Origin: Chryseobacterium binzhouense
Lineage (GTDB): Bacteria > Bacteroidota > Bacteroidia > Flavobacteriales > Weeksellaceae
Direction of reading: 5' to 3'
Assembly (NCBI RefSeq): GCF_007474545.1
Contig: NZ_VKOG01000006.1
Coordinates: 124,001-188,000 of the forward strand
Length of the DNA: 64,000 bases
The position numbers were made by a program, and so were the translations under genes. A model generated the notes under the pieces. The model saw only the letters and a program-made list of their open reading frames with translations, was not told the origin of the DNA and searched no databases. This document shows positions 1 through 8,912 of the stretch, in pieces; positions within the stretch are counted from its first letter, which is position 1, and the number at the start of each line of letters is the position of its first letter.

Positions 1-2328
1 GCTTTAAATAAATCTGACAAACGTGGCGCTCTTGATGCGCTTCAAGCCGTAAGAAAACAGTTCCAGAGAAACCATTTGCTGTGGGAACAGCCATTGGATG
101 AAATGCCGGTTTATGCAACAAAGGCATCTCAGTTCAACGATCACGGAACAACAGAATTATACAACAGATTAGTTTCTAAAGTCAACGATAAATTTGCTGA
201 TTTAAATTTAAAAACATTTGTTGAACAGGAAATTACAGACGAAGTAACGATTATTCCGCCAAAAAGAGTGCGTTATCTTTCCGAAATCGTTGAAAACAAC
301 AGACAATACGATGCGAATGTTGAAAAACAGGCAGAGTTGGCAAGAAAAATGTATCATATTGATGGTGTTAAAAAAATTATTTCCAATGAAACTTTAGACG
401 CTGAATATCAAAAGGCAGAAAAAGAACTTCAACAGGAAAACATCGACTTCCTAAAAACCTGGGACGATACGAAAAAGGCTTTCCACGAAGAGTTTTATTC
501 CTACTTCGTTCGTGGAAAAGAAATTAAGGTTGAAACCTCAACAGAATCTTTATCTCACCTAAGAATTCCGAAAATTGCATTACCAAAATACAACGATTGG
601 GGCGATTTGATCAAATGGAAAGGTCAGGAAAATCTTCCGGGAAGTTTCCCTTACACTGCGGGAATTTATCCTTTTAAAAGAACCGGAGAAGATCCAACGA
701 GAATGTTTGCCGGAGAAGGAGGTCCTGAAAGAACCAACAGAAGATTTCATTACGTTTCTGCGGAAATGCCTGCAAAGCGGTTATCAACCGCCTTTGATAG
801 TGTAACTTTATATGGTCAGGATCCTGCACTTCCACCGGATATTTACGGTAAAATCGGAAATGCGGGCGTTTCTATTGCGACTTTGGATGATGCTAAAAAA
901 CTATATTCAGGATTTGATTTGGTGAATGCATTAACTTCGGTTTCAATGACGATTAACGGTCCGGCTCCGATGTTATTGGCTTTCTTTATGAACGCAGCCA
1001 TCGACCAGAATGTTGAAAAATATATTATTGAGAATAAACTTGAAGCTAAGGTTGAGGAAGTTTTAAAAGCGAAATTCGATGACAAAGGTTTAGCAAGACC
1101 AAAATACAACGGCGAATTACCACCTTCCAATAATGGTTTAGGACTAAAATTATTAGGAATTACAGGTGATGAAGTGATTCCTGCTAATGTTTATGCAGAA
1201 ATTAAAGCAAAAACCATTGCTACTGTTCGTGGAACCGTTCAGGCAGATATTTTGAAGGAAGATCAGGCACAGAATACCTGTATTTTCTCTACGGAATTTG
1301 CTTTGAGATTGATGGGTGACGTTCAGGAATATTTCATCAAAGAAAAAGTAAGAAACTTCTACTCTGTTTCCATTTCAGGATATCATATTGCGGAAGCAGG
1401 AGCCAATCCGGTTTCACAGTTGGCATTTACTTTGGCGAATGGTTTCACGTATGTGGAATATTATCTGTCAAGAGGAATGGATATTAATGATTTTGCACCA
1501 AATTTATCGTTCTTCTTCTCCAACGGAATCGATCCTGAATATTCGGTAATCGGACGTGTCGCGAGAAGAATCTGGGCAAAAGCAATGAAACTGAAATACG
1601 GAGCCGACGAAAGAAGCCAGATGTTGAAATATCACATCCAGACTTCAGGACGCTCGCTTCACGCTCAGGAAATTGATTTCAACGATATCAGAACAACTTT
1701 ACAGGCGTTGTATGCAATTTACGATAACTGTAATTCATTGCACACGAATGCTTATGACGAGGCAATTACAACGCCAACTGAGCAATCTGTAAGAAGAGCG
1801 ATGGCGATTCAGTTGATTATCAATAAAGAATTAGGATTGGCGAAAAATGAAAATCCGCTTCAGGGTTCATTTATCATTGAAGAATTGACGGATTTAGTTG
1901 AAGAGGCTGTTTACGCAGAATTCGACAGAATTACAGAAAGAGGCGGTGTTTTGGGTGCGATGGAAACCATGTACCAACGTTCAAAAATACAGGAAGAATC
2001 GATGCATTACGAATGGCTGAAACATACCGGAGAATATCCTATTATCGGAGTAAATACGTTCTTAGGAAAAGACGGTTCGCCAACGGTTCGCCCGGGAGAA
2101 GTTATCCGTTCGACTGAGGAAGAAAAGCAGTTCCAGATTGAAATGCTTCACAACTTCCAGAAATCCAATAATGATAAGTCCGAAGAAGCTTTAAAAACAT
2201 TACAACACGCTGCCATCAATCAGCAAAACTTATTTGAAGTAATGATGGATGCCGTGAAATACTGTTCTCTTGGACAGATTACCAATGCTTTGTTTGAAGT
2301 AGGCGGTAAGTACAGAAGAAATATGTAG
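1..2328 (+). CDS. icmF: Fused isobutyryl-CoA mutase IcmF (3' part)
   Basis: Adenosylcobalamin-dependent mutase interconverting isobutyryl-CoA and n-butyryl-CoA, fused to its own G-protein chaperone. The frame is open from base 1, so the 5' end lies outside the window. Window residues 3-6 are NKSD, the G4 guanine-specificity motif of the MeaB-like GTPase domain, so the missing part should hold the B12-binding domain and the Walker motifs. A linker follows, then the mutase large domain from about residue 190 ([12 protein letters not shown], later [16 protein letters not shown]) to the end. The Phe and Gln in those motifs fit IcmF rather than methylmalonyl-CoA mutase, which has Tyr/Arg there; that substrate call is from family knowledge. 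A terminator follows. The 5' truncation is a window edge, not a mutation. Confidence 0.9.
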   Translation, partial: ALNKSDKRGALDALQAVRKQFQRNHLLWEQPLDEMPVYATKASQFNDHGTTELYNRLVSKVNDKFADLNLKTFVEQEITDEVTIIPPKRVRYLSEIVENNRQYDANVEKQAELARKMYHIDGVKKIISNETLDAEYQKAEKELQQENIDFLKTWDDTKKAFHEEFYSYFVRGKEIKVETSTESLSHLRIPKIALPKYNDWGDLIKWKGQENLPGSFPYTAGIYPFKRTGEDPTRMFAGEGGPERTNRRFHYVSAEMPAKRLSTAFDSVTLYGQDPALPPDIYGKIGNAGVSIATLDDAKKLYSGFDLVNALTSVSMTINGPAPMLLAFFMNAAIDQNVEKYIIENKLEAKVEEVLKAKFDDKGLARPKYNGELPPSNNGLGLKLLGITGDEVIPANVYAEIKAKTIATVRGTVQADILKEDQAQNTCIFSTEFALRLMGDVQEYFIKEKVRNFYSVSISGYHIAEAGANPVSQLAFTLANGFTYVEYYLSRGMDINDFAPNLSFFFSNGIDPEYSVIGRVARRIWAKAMKLKYGADERSQMLKYHIQTSGRSLHAQEIDFNDIRTTLQALYAIYDNCNSLHTNAYDEAITTPTEQSVRRAMAIQLIINKELGLAKNENPLQGSFIIEELTDLVEEAVYAEFDRITERGGVLGAMETMYQRSKIQEESMHYEWLKHTGEYPIIGVNTFLGKDGSPTVRPGEVIRSTEEEKQFQIEMLHNFQKSNNDKSEEALKTLQHAAINQQNLFEVMMDAVKYCSLGQITNALFEVGGKYRRNM

Positions 2329-2391
2329 TCCGGTCCTTGTCGGAAAGACAATTGTTGACTACTAAACGTATCAATAAATTTATAATTCAAA

Positions 2392-2421
2392 CCTCAAGGA
2401 ATTTTCTTTGAGGTTTTTTTT
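2392..2421 (+). terminator. Rho-independent terminator after icmF
   Basis: CCTCAA (2392-2397) pairs with TTGAGG (2408-2413), followed by an eight-base T run. Confidence 0.8.
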
Positions 2422-2447
2422 ATTTTTACATTAAGAAAAATATTTAA

Positions 2448-2648
2448 ATAAAAAGTTTTATCAGAATAATTTCAGTAGTTTGCTTAATAGGATCTGCTGT
2501 TTCGTGTAAATCTTATCCAATGGAAGTTGCTTACAAAAGTGATGTCGACAGAAATGCTGAAGAACTGCAAAAAAGACATGCTGCTGAACTTGAAAAAACT
2601 GAGACTAGCAATCTAAATAATTTTGGAACCACCAAGCAAATAGCTTAA
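2448..2648 (+). CDS. Putative small lipoprotein with no ATG/GTG/TTG start
   Basis: A 66-codon frame beginning right after an in-frame TAA (2445-2447). Its first codons read I-K-S-F-I-R-I-I-S-V-V-C-L-I-G-S-A-V-S-C-K, which is a textbook lipoprotein signal peptide (basic residues, hydrophobic stretch, lipobox AVSC) except that the first codon is ATA. No ATG, GTG or TTG occurs before the lipobox Cys; the first ATG (2520) lies after it. The rest is short and charged (EELQKRHAAELEKTE), probably a helix. Either an ATA start, a start codon lost by one G-to-A change, or a sequencing error. The residue pattern persuades me it is or was a gene; function unknown. A 42-residue cytoplasmic product from 2520 is the alternative. 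Confidence 0.45.
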   Translation: MKSFIRIISVVCLIGSAVSCKSYPMEVAYKSDVDRNAEELQKRHAAELEKTETSNLNNFGTTKQIA

Positions 2649-2664
2649 TTTAAGCTTTGTCACT

Positions 2665-2697
2665 AAAAAACCCCTCAAAGAAGATCTCTTTGAGGGG
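2665..2697 (-). terminator. Terminator of the minus-strand gene at 2722-3474
   Basis: CCCCTCAAAG (2671-2680) pairs with CTTTGAGGGG (2688-2697). The A6 run at 2665-2670 is the T run on the minus strand. It could also stop transcription from the left, though the plus-side T tract is poor. Confidence 0.75.
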
Positions 2698-2721
2698 GGT
2701 TCAATTTATTTTAAAATGATT

Positions 2722-3474
2722 TTAATTCTGGCTTAGCAAAACAATATTAAGCGAAGCATCTGAAATATTAGCTGTTGCACCATCAGAATATATGTAAAGT
2801 CTTAACTGATCATTTTTATTGAAATATGCAATTCTTGTATAAAGCATTGTCCATCTACCTCCCGAATTGGTATCCCAAATTCCGTCAGGAATATCAGAAT
2901 TTGACGTATTTACCGCCTGAAACACATTCCTACCTGTGCTTCCGTCAACAAGTCTTATACTCGATTTTATAATGTAAGTTCCTGCAGTTGGCACCGTATA
3001 AATGCTTGTGGCGGGATTCCAGACTCCTCCACCTACGTTTTTTACAACGGTAGTCAGTGGAACTGTAGTAAATGCACTTGCCGGAATTGTAGCAGCTGTA
3101 GCAGAACCATTACCACTTCCCAGAGATGCAATAAAAACAGCCGAACCCGATTTTGCAACAACAGATTGCCACGCAGAACCGTCAAAGTAATAATACCCTG
3201 TCGTTGTAACCTGTGCGGTTGCAGCAACTGTAGAACCACCAGTAAGATCTGTTACATACAACAAAGCTCCTATATGATTCGTATTGTATCCGGTTTTTGC
3301 ATTCAGCTGAGCGAGGGTGATTCGCGGTGCTCTCATACCATCGGCTGCAGCAACTGTAGATGCAGTACCATTAACGTCAAATGTAACTTGTGGATTAGTA
3401 GAATTGATTCCCACATTCTGAGCCGAAGTTTTGCTCAGAAATAAAATAAAAAGAAATAAAAAAATGTTTTTCAC
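2722..3474 (-). CDS. Secreted surface protein with C1q/TNF-like C-terminal domain
   Basis: A 250-residue exported protein. Residues 1-18 are a Sec signal peptide ending SKTSA before QN. The mature start QNVGINSTNPQVTFDVNG is the 'VGI..T.P...FDVNG' opening common on flavobacterial surface proteins with fibre-like ends. A middle part (GALLYVTD..GYYYFDGSAWQSV, about 68-106) resembles the short repeat module seen in the proteins at 16030 and 41272. From about residue 110 the sequence (VYTVP-type TVPTAGTYIIKSSIRL, then NDQLRLYIYSDG) suits a C1q/TNF-like jelly roll; this fold call is mine from pattern, not a search. No T9SS tail is visible. It stands alone on the minus strand with its own terminator. 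Likely a cell-surface or shed protein; partner unknown. Confidence 0.65.
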   Translation of the reverse strand: MKNIFLFLFILFLSKTSAQNVGINSTNPQVTFDVNGTASTVAAADGMRAPRITLAQLNAKTGYNTNHIGALLYVTDLTGGSTVAATAQVTTTGYYYFDGSAWQSVVAKSGSAVFIASLGSGNGSATAATIPASAFTTVPLTTVVKNVGGGVWNPATSIYTVPTAGTYIIKSSIRLVDGSTGRNVFQAVNTSNSDIPDGIWDTNSGGRWTMLYTRIAYFNKNDQLRLYIYSDGATANISDASLNIVLLSQN

Positions 3475-3823
3475 GGTTATAAAAATTAGCAGTGCGAATA
3501 TACAACATTAGCATCACAACAACAATCATAAGACCTTACAAATAAATTAAATTAAAAAATTTCCAAAGTAAACATTAATTAAATCAAAAATAATTAAATA
3601 CTTTATCATAATATTCAATTCTGAATTAACGTTACATTACCTGAAATTTGAAAGAATTATCCCAACCATTAAAAAGAATAAGGGAAATTGCGTTGCCAAA
3701 GTTTTTCCATCTGAATATTTTAACCACTTTAAATCAAACATAAAGGAATTTTCTTCAGGATTAATTTTGGCAGATCATTATAAATAGTACTTTTGCAACT
3801 GAAAATTTATACACTCAATATTT
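3475..3823. other. Intergenic stretch, 349 bp, between divergent genes
   Basis: AT-rich, no RNA gene seen. It holds the upstream region of the minus-strand surface protein and the promoter at 3766-3795 for the gene at 3824. One plus-strand frame is open from 3572 to 3787 without a usable start codon; see the rejected list. Confidence 0.6.
3766..3795 (+). promoter_or_regulatory. Bacteroidota-type promoter (-33 TTTG, -7 TACTTTTG)
   Basis: TTTG at 3766-3769, an 18-base spacer and TACTTTTG at 3788-3795 fit the TTTG/TAnnTTTG consensus, 28 bp before the gene at 3824. Confidence 0.65.
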
Positions 3824-4861
3824 ATGAAAAGAATTTTGAAATTTACTTTGATCTTCATAGGAATTACATTCTCGGTTTCTATGCACGCTCAAAAAAGAAC
3901 TGAGGATTTCTCAATCAGTTTTCCAGATACAAAACTCGAAAAAAGCTACTATAAAAACATCAAACTTATTGATGCAAGAATCGACTCCACATCATTGGGA
4001 ATTGTTCAGAAGGGAGCATTCAACGCTAAAGCGAGAGTTGTTCCTACAACAAACCTCAACGATCAGTTTCAGAATTTACTCAACCACATTAACGGAGAAA
4101 ATACAGAGGACGGAACTATTGTTATGTACCTGAAGCAATTGTATTTTGCCGAAATTACAGGCGCATTCAGCGAACATGGCTACTGCTATTTCCAAGCGTA
4201 CCTGTTTGCTAAAAACGAAGACGGCACCTATTCATATCTTGACAAAATAGATTCAGTTATCGATCACTCTTCTATGGATGTTACCAAAGCGACAATGAAA
4301 AAAGCTAGCGAAATGGTAAGTAATTTTATAAGCAGAAACGTTTCTAAAAAAGCAATACAAACAGACCGATACACTTTCAATGATCTCAAAAATTATGATG
4401 CAATCGAAAAACAAAGACTCAGTTTATATAATTCTGCTGAATTAAAGGAAGGAATATATCCTGATTATAATTCGTTTAAAAATCAGCAGCCTTCTGAAAG
4501 AAAAATTTCCAGTGCAAAATTCTACGGGAAAACCACTAAAATCATTAAGCTGTATGAAACGGTAGAAGGCAAAGAAAAAGAAATTAAAAAGAATGAGGCA
4601 TTTGCAATCGTTTACGAAGGTTCTCCCTACATCTATTTACCGGTAGAAAATGCTTTTGTGAAGGCAGAAAAAAAGGATGGAGATTTTTATTTTACAGGAA
4701 AAATAAAATCTACTGCAAAAACCGGAGATGTAGTTCTCGCTTCAGCATTTTTCGGAATTATCGGCGGGCTGCTTGCTTCAGAATCTACTTCAGTTCCTTT
4801 TGAACTAAAACTTGATTATGTCAACGGAGGCTTTATTCCAATCAAAGAAGTTAAAAAATAA
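3824..4861 (+). CDS. Exported protein of unknown function
   Basis: A 345-residue protein with an N-terminal signal peptide (MKRILKFTLIFIGITFSVSMHA, cut before QK about residue 22). The mature part is mixed alpha/beta with no motif I recognise. A small hydrophobic stretch (GDVVLASAFFGIIGGLLASES, about 300-320) might be a membrane-associated hairpin or a buried strand. Its start is supported by a promoter 28 bp upstream. A terminator follows, which the next gene almost abuts. I do not recognise the family; periplasmic or outer-membrane-facing location is inferred from the signal peptide only. Confidence 0.6.
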   Translation: MKRILKFTLIFIGITFSVSMHAQKRTEDFSISFPDTKLEKSYYKNIKLIDARIDSTSLGIVQKGAFNAKARVVPTTNLNDQFQNLLNHINGENTEDGTIVMYLKQLYFAEITGAFSEHGYCYFQAYLFAKNEDGTYSYLDKIDSVIDHSSMDVTKATMKKASEMVSNFISRNVSKKAIQTDRYTFNDLKNYDAIEKQRLSLYNSAELKEGIYPDYNSFKNQQPSERKISSAKFYGKTTKIIKLYETVEGKEKEIKKNEAFAIVYEGSPYIYLPVENAFVKAEKKDGDFYFTGKIKSTAKTGDVVLASAFFGIIGGLLASESTSVPFELKLDYVNGGFIPIKEVKK

Positions 4862-4871
4862 TAATTCGCAG

Positions 4872-4897
4872 AATCTCCTATTTTTCGGAGATTTTTT
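4872..4897 (+). terminator. Terminator after the exported protein gene
   Basis: AATCTCC (4872-4878) pairs with GGAGATT (4887-4893), followed by TTTTT. It ends only 8 bp before the next start codon, so some readthrough into the ATPase gene is plausible. Confidence 0.7.
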
Positions 4898-4904
4898 ATT
4901 TTAA

Positions 4905-5615
4905 ATGAAACAAAAAGCCATTTTCAACTGGAGCAGCGGAAAAGATTCTGCACTCGCTCTATACAAAACCCTGCAGGAAGAAAAATTTAAAATAGCCTCT
5001 TTGCTGACCAGCATCAACGAAGAGTTTCAAAGAATTTCTATGCATGGTGTTTCTGTTTCGCTATTAGAAAAACAGGCAGAAAGTATAGGTTTCCCTTTAA
5101 TTAAACTTGAACTTCCAAAAGCACCGTCAATGGAAGAATATCAGGAATTGATGAGCAGTACGATGAGTAAAATAAAATCTCAGGGCGTTACTCATTCTAT
5201 TTTCGGCGATATTTTTCTGGAAGATTTAAGGAAATATAGAGAAAATCAGTTACAATCTATTGGAATGGAAGCCGTTTTTCCGCTCTGGAAAAAAAACACC
5301 ACAGATCTTATTCACGAATTTTTAGATTTAGGTTTTAAAACCATTGTCACCTGCGTCAACGAAACTTATCTGGATAAAAGCTTTGCCGGTAGAATTATCG
5401 ATGAAAGTTTCATTAAAGATTTACCTGAAAATGTAGATCCTTGCGGAGAAAACGGGGAATTTCACACGTTTACTTTTGACGGACCTATTTTTAAAAATCC
5501 GATTGATTTTGAAATTGGAGAAGTGGTAAAGAAGACCTATCCTAAACCAAAATCTGATGAAAATGAAGAGGATGGAGAATATATTTTTTGGTTTTGCGAT
5601 TTGATCTCAAAATAA
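4905..5615 (+). CDS. PP-loop ATP-pyrophosphatase, diphthine--ammonia ligase (Dph6/MJ0570) family
   Basis: A 236-residue N-type ATP pyrophosphatase. Residues 10-15 are SSGKDS, the PP-loop that binds and splits ATP to AMP and PPi while activating a substrate for amidation. The length and the tail motif PCGENGEFHTFTFDGPIF (about 178-195) are those of the single-domain ATP_bind_4 family related to Dph6. Eukaryotic Dph6 makes diphthamide on EF-2; bacteria lack that modification, so the true substrate here is unknown. Cytosolic. It follows a terminator closely and precedes an unrelated membrane protein gene by 36 bp, so context gives no further clue. Confidence 0.75.
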   Translation: MKQKAIFNWSSGKDSALALYKTLQEEKFKIASLLTSINEEFQRISMHGVSVSLLEKQAESIGFPLIKLELPKAPSMEEYQELMSSTMSKIKSQGVTHSIFGDIFLEDLRKYRENQLQSIGMEAVFPLWKKNTTDLIHEFLDLGFKTIVTCVNETYLDKSFAGRIIDESFIKDLPENVDPCGENGEFHTFTFDGPIFKNPIDFEIGEVVKKTYPKPKSDENEEDGEYIFWFCDLISK

Positions 5616-5651
5616 TAATCTGAAAATTCCGTTTTGCTTTAAACTAAAATT

Positions 5652-6542
5652 ATGATGCCTTATCTGAGAATCAAAAAGCCCTGCGAAGAATCTTTAGAAA
5701 ATATGCAGCCTGTTTCCGGAGGGAAATTCTGTGATTTATGTTCAAAAAAAGTAATTGATTTTTCAGATTTAAATGATTCTGAAATCGCAAAAATTTTAGA
5801 AAAAGCAGGAGATCAAAAGATTTGCGGAATTTTTTATAAAAAACAATTAAACCGACCTCTACACGTAGAAAGAGTAATTTCATTTCAATCAAGAAAAACA
5901 ACTTTTACCAGCGTTGCTGCAGGATTGGTTTTAACGGCAAGCATGATTAATTCTTATCCAGCTCAGACCATAAAACCTGCAATAGAAAAATCCGTAACTT
6001 TAGAATCGCCTAAAAGAAATTCAGAAAAAGAAAAAGATAAAAAAGACAACGATTTTTTTAAAATTTCGGGGAAAATAGTTTCTTCAAACAAAGGGACGCC
6101 TCTTTCAGCAAAAGTAAATTTCGTTACTGCACAAAAAGTGTATACTTCTATTACAGATAAAGATGGGTTTTACTCCTTAGAAATTCCAAAAGAGATTTTG
6201 AAATATGAAAGCTTACTCGAATTTGTTCCAACAGATTATACTTTTGACAGAAAATTAATCATCTACAAGATTGAAGATCTTAGAAAAAAACAATTAGTAA
6301 AGCTAGACTACAATCGTATGGACATGGTGTATGGTATGATCGACATAGATTTCCCAAGTGCATCTGAGAAATCGCTGGTCATTGTTGACGGTAAGAGACT
6401 AGATTACAAATCTTTTAACAGCAGTTACAGACTCTACTCTACCAGATATGACGTTCATTATATTCCTAAAGAATACGTGAAATTTTTCACGACTAAAGAA
6501 ACAATTGAAGAAATCTACATTGTATTTATCAGACCAAAATAA
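5652..6542 (+). CDS. Membrane-anchored protein: Cys-cluster cytoplasmic head and carboxypeptidase-regulatory-like domain
   Basis: A 296-residue protein in three parts. Residues 1-60 carry C11, C27, C30 and C58 (motif C..SL..M..V.GGKFCD.C.KKVIDF then ICG.F), a zinc-ribbon-like pattern at the start of several flavobacterial membrane proteins. One membrane segment lies at about 82-101. A Lys/Glu-rich linker follows, then from about 133 a carboxypeptidase-D regulatory-like beta domain (ISGKIVSS..GTPLSAKVNFV..TDKDGFYSLEIP). The tail from about 230 is unassigned. The topology suggests a cytoplasmic metal-binding head and periplasmic domain. Start could be the first or second of two ATGs (5652 or 5655). 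Function unknown. Confidence 0.6.
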   Translation: MMPYLRIKKPCEESLENMQPVSGGKFCDLCSKKVIDFSDLNDSEIAKILEKAGDQKICGIFYKKQLNRPLHVERVISFQSRKTTFTSVAAGLVLTASMINSYPAQTIKPAIEKSVTLESPKRNSEKEKDKKDNDFFKISGKIVSSNKGTPLSAKVNFVTAQKVYTSITDKDGFYSLEIPKEILKYESLLEFVPTDYTFDRKLIIYKIEDLRKKQLVKLDYNRMDMVYGMIDIDFPSASEKSLVIVDGKRLDYKSFNSSYRLYSTRYDVHYIPKEYVKFFTTKETIEEIYIVFIRPK

Positions 6543-6661
6543 CAATAAAGACTTTTCTAAAGTTAAAAATCCAAATGCTTAATTTCGGAACAGGATCAGA
6601 AATCAAACAATTTTAATGGTCTTATTTTTGAAGAAATTATTAAGTTTAAAGAAAGTGAAAT

Positions 6662-6707
6662 CGTAAGATACAAATCGTAAAACTCTGGAAAGGATTTGTA
6701 TCCTACG
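6662..6707 (+). other. Long hairpin between the membrane protein gene and nhaA
   Basis: CGTA plus GATACAAATC (6662-6676) pair with GATTTGTATC plus TACG (6693-6707), 14 pairs with one A/C mismatch, loop 16 nt, then TTTTATT. It sits 120 bp after the preceding stop and 80 bp before nhaA. It may be the upstream gene's terminator or part of the nhaA leader. Confidence 0.5.
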
Positions 6708-6786
6708 TTTTATTGTTAAAATAAATTATCTCAAACTATTTGTTTTTAAGCAATTTTATTTTCATTTTTATCTAAAAAACCAAATT

Positions 6787-7962
6787 ATGAGCAAAAATAT
6801 ACGACTTAGTATTTTTAAAACCTTTGTACAATCTAGTAATTTTGGCGGCTTCCTTTTGTTCTTTGCCGTTATTGCTTCACTCATTGTCGCAAACACAACT
6901 TTAGCCGGAGATTTACAAAGTCTTTTAGACCAAAAAATAGGTTTTGAAAACGAGAGTATTCACCTTAATTATTCCATTGCTATGTGGATTAACGATGGAT
7001 TGATGGCTATTTTTTTTCTTTTTGTAGGCCTGGAAATTAAGAGAGAAATTATCGAAGGCGAACTGTCATCTCCCAGAAAGGCTGCACTGCCTATTGTCTG
7101 CGCAATTGGAGGTGCCGTAATTCCTGCTTTGACGTTCTTAGCCTTTAATCAAAATTCCTATTCTTCGCAGGGATGGGGAATACCAATGGCTACAGATATT
7201 GCCTTTGCTTTGGCTGTTATATCACTTTTAGACCGGAGAGTTCCGCCAAGCCTTAAAATATTTTTGGCTGCTCTTGCCATCGTTGATGATCTGATTGCTA
7301 TTCTCGTGATCGCCATTTTTTATTCTTCAGGAATTGAATTGCTGTATCTTGGCTATGCTTTGGCAGGCATGATTGTTTTGTTGCTTATGAACCGTTTTAA
7401 TGTAAAAAATCCATGGCTTTATCTGATTCCGGGAGCATTTATCTGGTATTTTATTCATCATTCAGGAATTCACGCAACCATTGCCGGAGTTTTGGTGGCA
7501 ATGACAATTCCTACAAATGCAACAGCAGAAGATTCGCCTTTGGAAAGGCTTGAACACGCCATAGCAAAACCTGTAAACCTGCTTATTATTCCGGTTTTTG
7601 CATTTGCAAATACCAATATTACCTGGGAAGCAGAAATGGCAAGCGGACTGACCCAGCCTTTAGGACTCGGAATTGCATTTGGGCTTCTATTAGGTAAACC
7701 CGTAGGAATTATGCTGGCTTCAGTGATCTGTGTTAAGATGAAATGGGGAACACTGCCACTGAACAGCGGCTGGTCTCACATTTTGGGTGTTTCTTTCTTA
7801 GCGGCTATTGGCTTTACAATGTCGATTTTCATATCTATTTTATCATTTGAAGATCTTGTATATGTATCGCAAGCCAAACTTTCCGTATTGCTGAGTTCAA
7901 TATTAGCGGGTATTTTAGGATTTTTTATTCTGAAATATTCTAAACCTTTTACTGTAAAATAG
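6787..7962 (+). CDS. nhaA: Na+/H+ antiporter NhaA
   Basis: Inner-membrane electrogenic sodium/proton antiporter that expels Na+ (or Li+) in exchange for H+, controlling internal pH and salt. The 391-residue length and about 12 hydrophobic segments match the family. The ion site is visible: D167-D168 in LAIVDDLIAI, equal to D163/D164 of the E. coli protein, and the ATD motif at 135-137 (T132/D133 of E. coli) in the unwound TM4. GLEIKREIIEGEL is the conserved N-terminal loop. It stands alone between a long hairpin upstream and a strong terminator. In E. coli the gene is induced by Na+; no NhaR-like neighbour is present here. Confidence 0.95.
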   Translation: MSKNIRLSIFKTFVQSSNFGGFLLFFAVIASLIVANTTLAGDLQSLLDQKIGFENESIHLNYSIAMWINDGLMAIFFLFVGLEIKREIIEGELSSPRKAALPIVCAIGGAVIPALTFLAFNQNSYSSQGWGIPMATDIAFALAVISLLDRRVPPSLKIFLAALAIVDDLIAILVIAIFYSSGIELLYLGYALAGMIVLLLMNRFNVKNPWLYLIPGAFIWYFIHHSGIHATIAGVLVAMTIPTNATAEDSPLERLEHAIAKPVNLLIIPVFAFANTNITWEAEMASGLTQPLGLGIAFGLLLGKPVGIMLASVICVKMKWGTLPLNSGWSHILGVSFLAAIGFTMSIFISILSFEDLVYVSQAKLSVLLSSILAGILGFFILKYSKPFTVK

Positions 7963-7972
7963 TTTAGTATAG

Positions 7973-8003
7973 CTCCGTAATTTTTAGTTACGGAGTTTTT
8001 TTT
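7973..8003 (+). terminator. Terminator after nhaA
   Basis: CTCCGTAA (7973-7980) pairs with TTACGGAG (7988-7995), followed by eight Ts. It lies between convergent genes and mostly serves the plus strand. Confidence 0.9.
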
Positions 8004-8012
8004 CAGTCAAAA

Positions 8013-8891
8013 CTATTTCTCTTTATTATTTTGAAGTAAATCAACTGGAAAATCAAGAGTTCTGATCGGAAATGGTATTGAAATATTGTGCTGATCTAAA
8101 CTTTTCTTGATAGCGACAATTGCTTTAGATTTTGCAACAGCAGTTTCTGCAAGATTTTTTGAAGGCATAGGAAATCTTACTTCAAAATTAATAGAGCTGT
8201 CTCCAAATTCTTTGTAGAAAAATATAATATCTTCTTTTCTGAGATTTTCATCATGGGAAGCTACAGCATCAACTACGATCATTTGTACATCTTCAAGATT
8301 TGCACCATATTCTATTCCACAATTTACCGCAACAATAGTGATTGGGTTTCGCGAATAATTTTTTAATGGATTTTCTATAATCGCTCTGTTCGGAATCATT
8401 ACTAAATTCCCATCAGGAGTTTTAAGTTTAACAACCCGAAGATTAATATCCTGAATAACACCGGTATAACCATTACTGTCTATGGTATCCCCGATACTTA
8501 AATCTTTTACAAAAGACAATGCAACGCCCGAAAACGTATTGCTGAGCGTACCCTGAAGCGCCAAACCAATTGCCAAACCCGCAACACCGGCTCCGGCAAG
8601 TACGGTTTTCAGCATATTATCCAGGCTCAGAACATTGAGTGCAAACATAAGAAATGCCGATACAGTAATGATTGAGATGATATTCCCAATCATCATTCTG
8701 GCAGAAAGTTTCACTTTTCTTTTTTCCAGAAGTTTCACAACCAGCTTTTTCACTACTCCCGACAGATAAAACCCGAGAATAAACAAGACTGTTGCAATGA
8801 TTATATTGGGAGTCTTTTCTATTAATTCGTTGATCCAGTTGGTAAGTTTTTTCGTAAAGACTTCAAAAATATTTATGTAATCTTCTTTCAT
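8013..8891 (-). CDS. mscS: Small-conductance mechanosensitive channel, MscS family
   Basis: A 292-residue inner-membrane channel opening under membrane tension to release solutes on hypo-osmotic shock. Three membrane segments lie in the first ~125 residues. The pore helix TM3 is the glycine/alanine-rich stretch VLAGAGVAGLAIGLALQGTL (about 97-116), followed by the beta domain (FVKDLSIGDTIDSNGYTGVIQDINLRVVKLKTPDGNLVMIPN) and a C-terminal alpha/beta domain, the classic E. coli MscS plan and size (286). It is 21 bp downstream of the DUF389 gene and surely in the same operon, beside nhaA on the other strand, giving a small ion/osmotic stress neighbourhood. Confidence 0.9.
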   Translation of the reverse strand: MKEDYINIFEVFTKKLTNWINELIEKTPNIIIATVLFILGFYLSGVVKKLVVKLLEKRKVKLSARMMIGNIISIITVSAFLMFALNVLSLDNMLKTVLAGAGVAGLAIGLALQGTLSNTFSGVALSFVKDLSIGDTIDSNGYTGVIQDINLRVVKLKTPDGNLVMIPNRAIIENPLKNYSRNPITIVAVNCGIEYGANLEDVQMIVVDAVASHDENLRKEDIIFFYKEFGDSSINFEVRFPMPSKNLAETAVAKSKAIVAIKKSLDQHNISIPFPIRTLDFPVDLLQNNKEK

Positions 8892-8912
8892 CTTTATTAT
8901 TTGTGTTAAATG

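Noticed and set aside
3572-3787. Plus-strand open frame of 71 codons (LKFERIIPTIKKNKGNCVAKVFPSEYFNHFKSNIKEFSSG...)
   Set aside because: No ATG, GTG or TTG before most of it, it runs through the promoter of the gene at 3824 (TTTG 3766-3769), and stop-free AT-rich gaps of this size are not rare. A gene remnant is possible.
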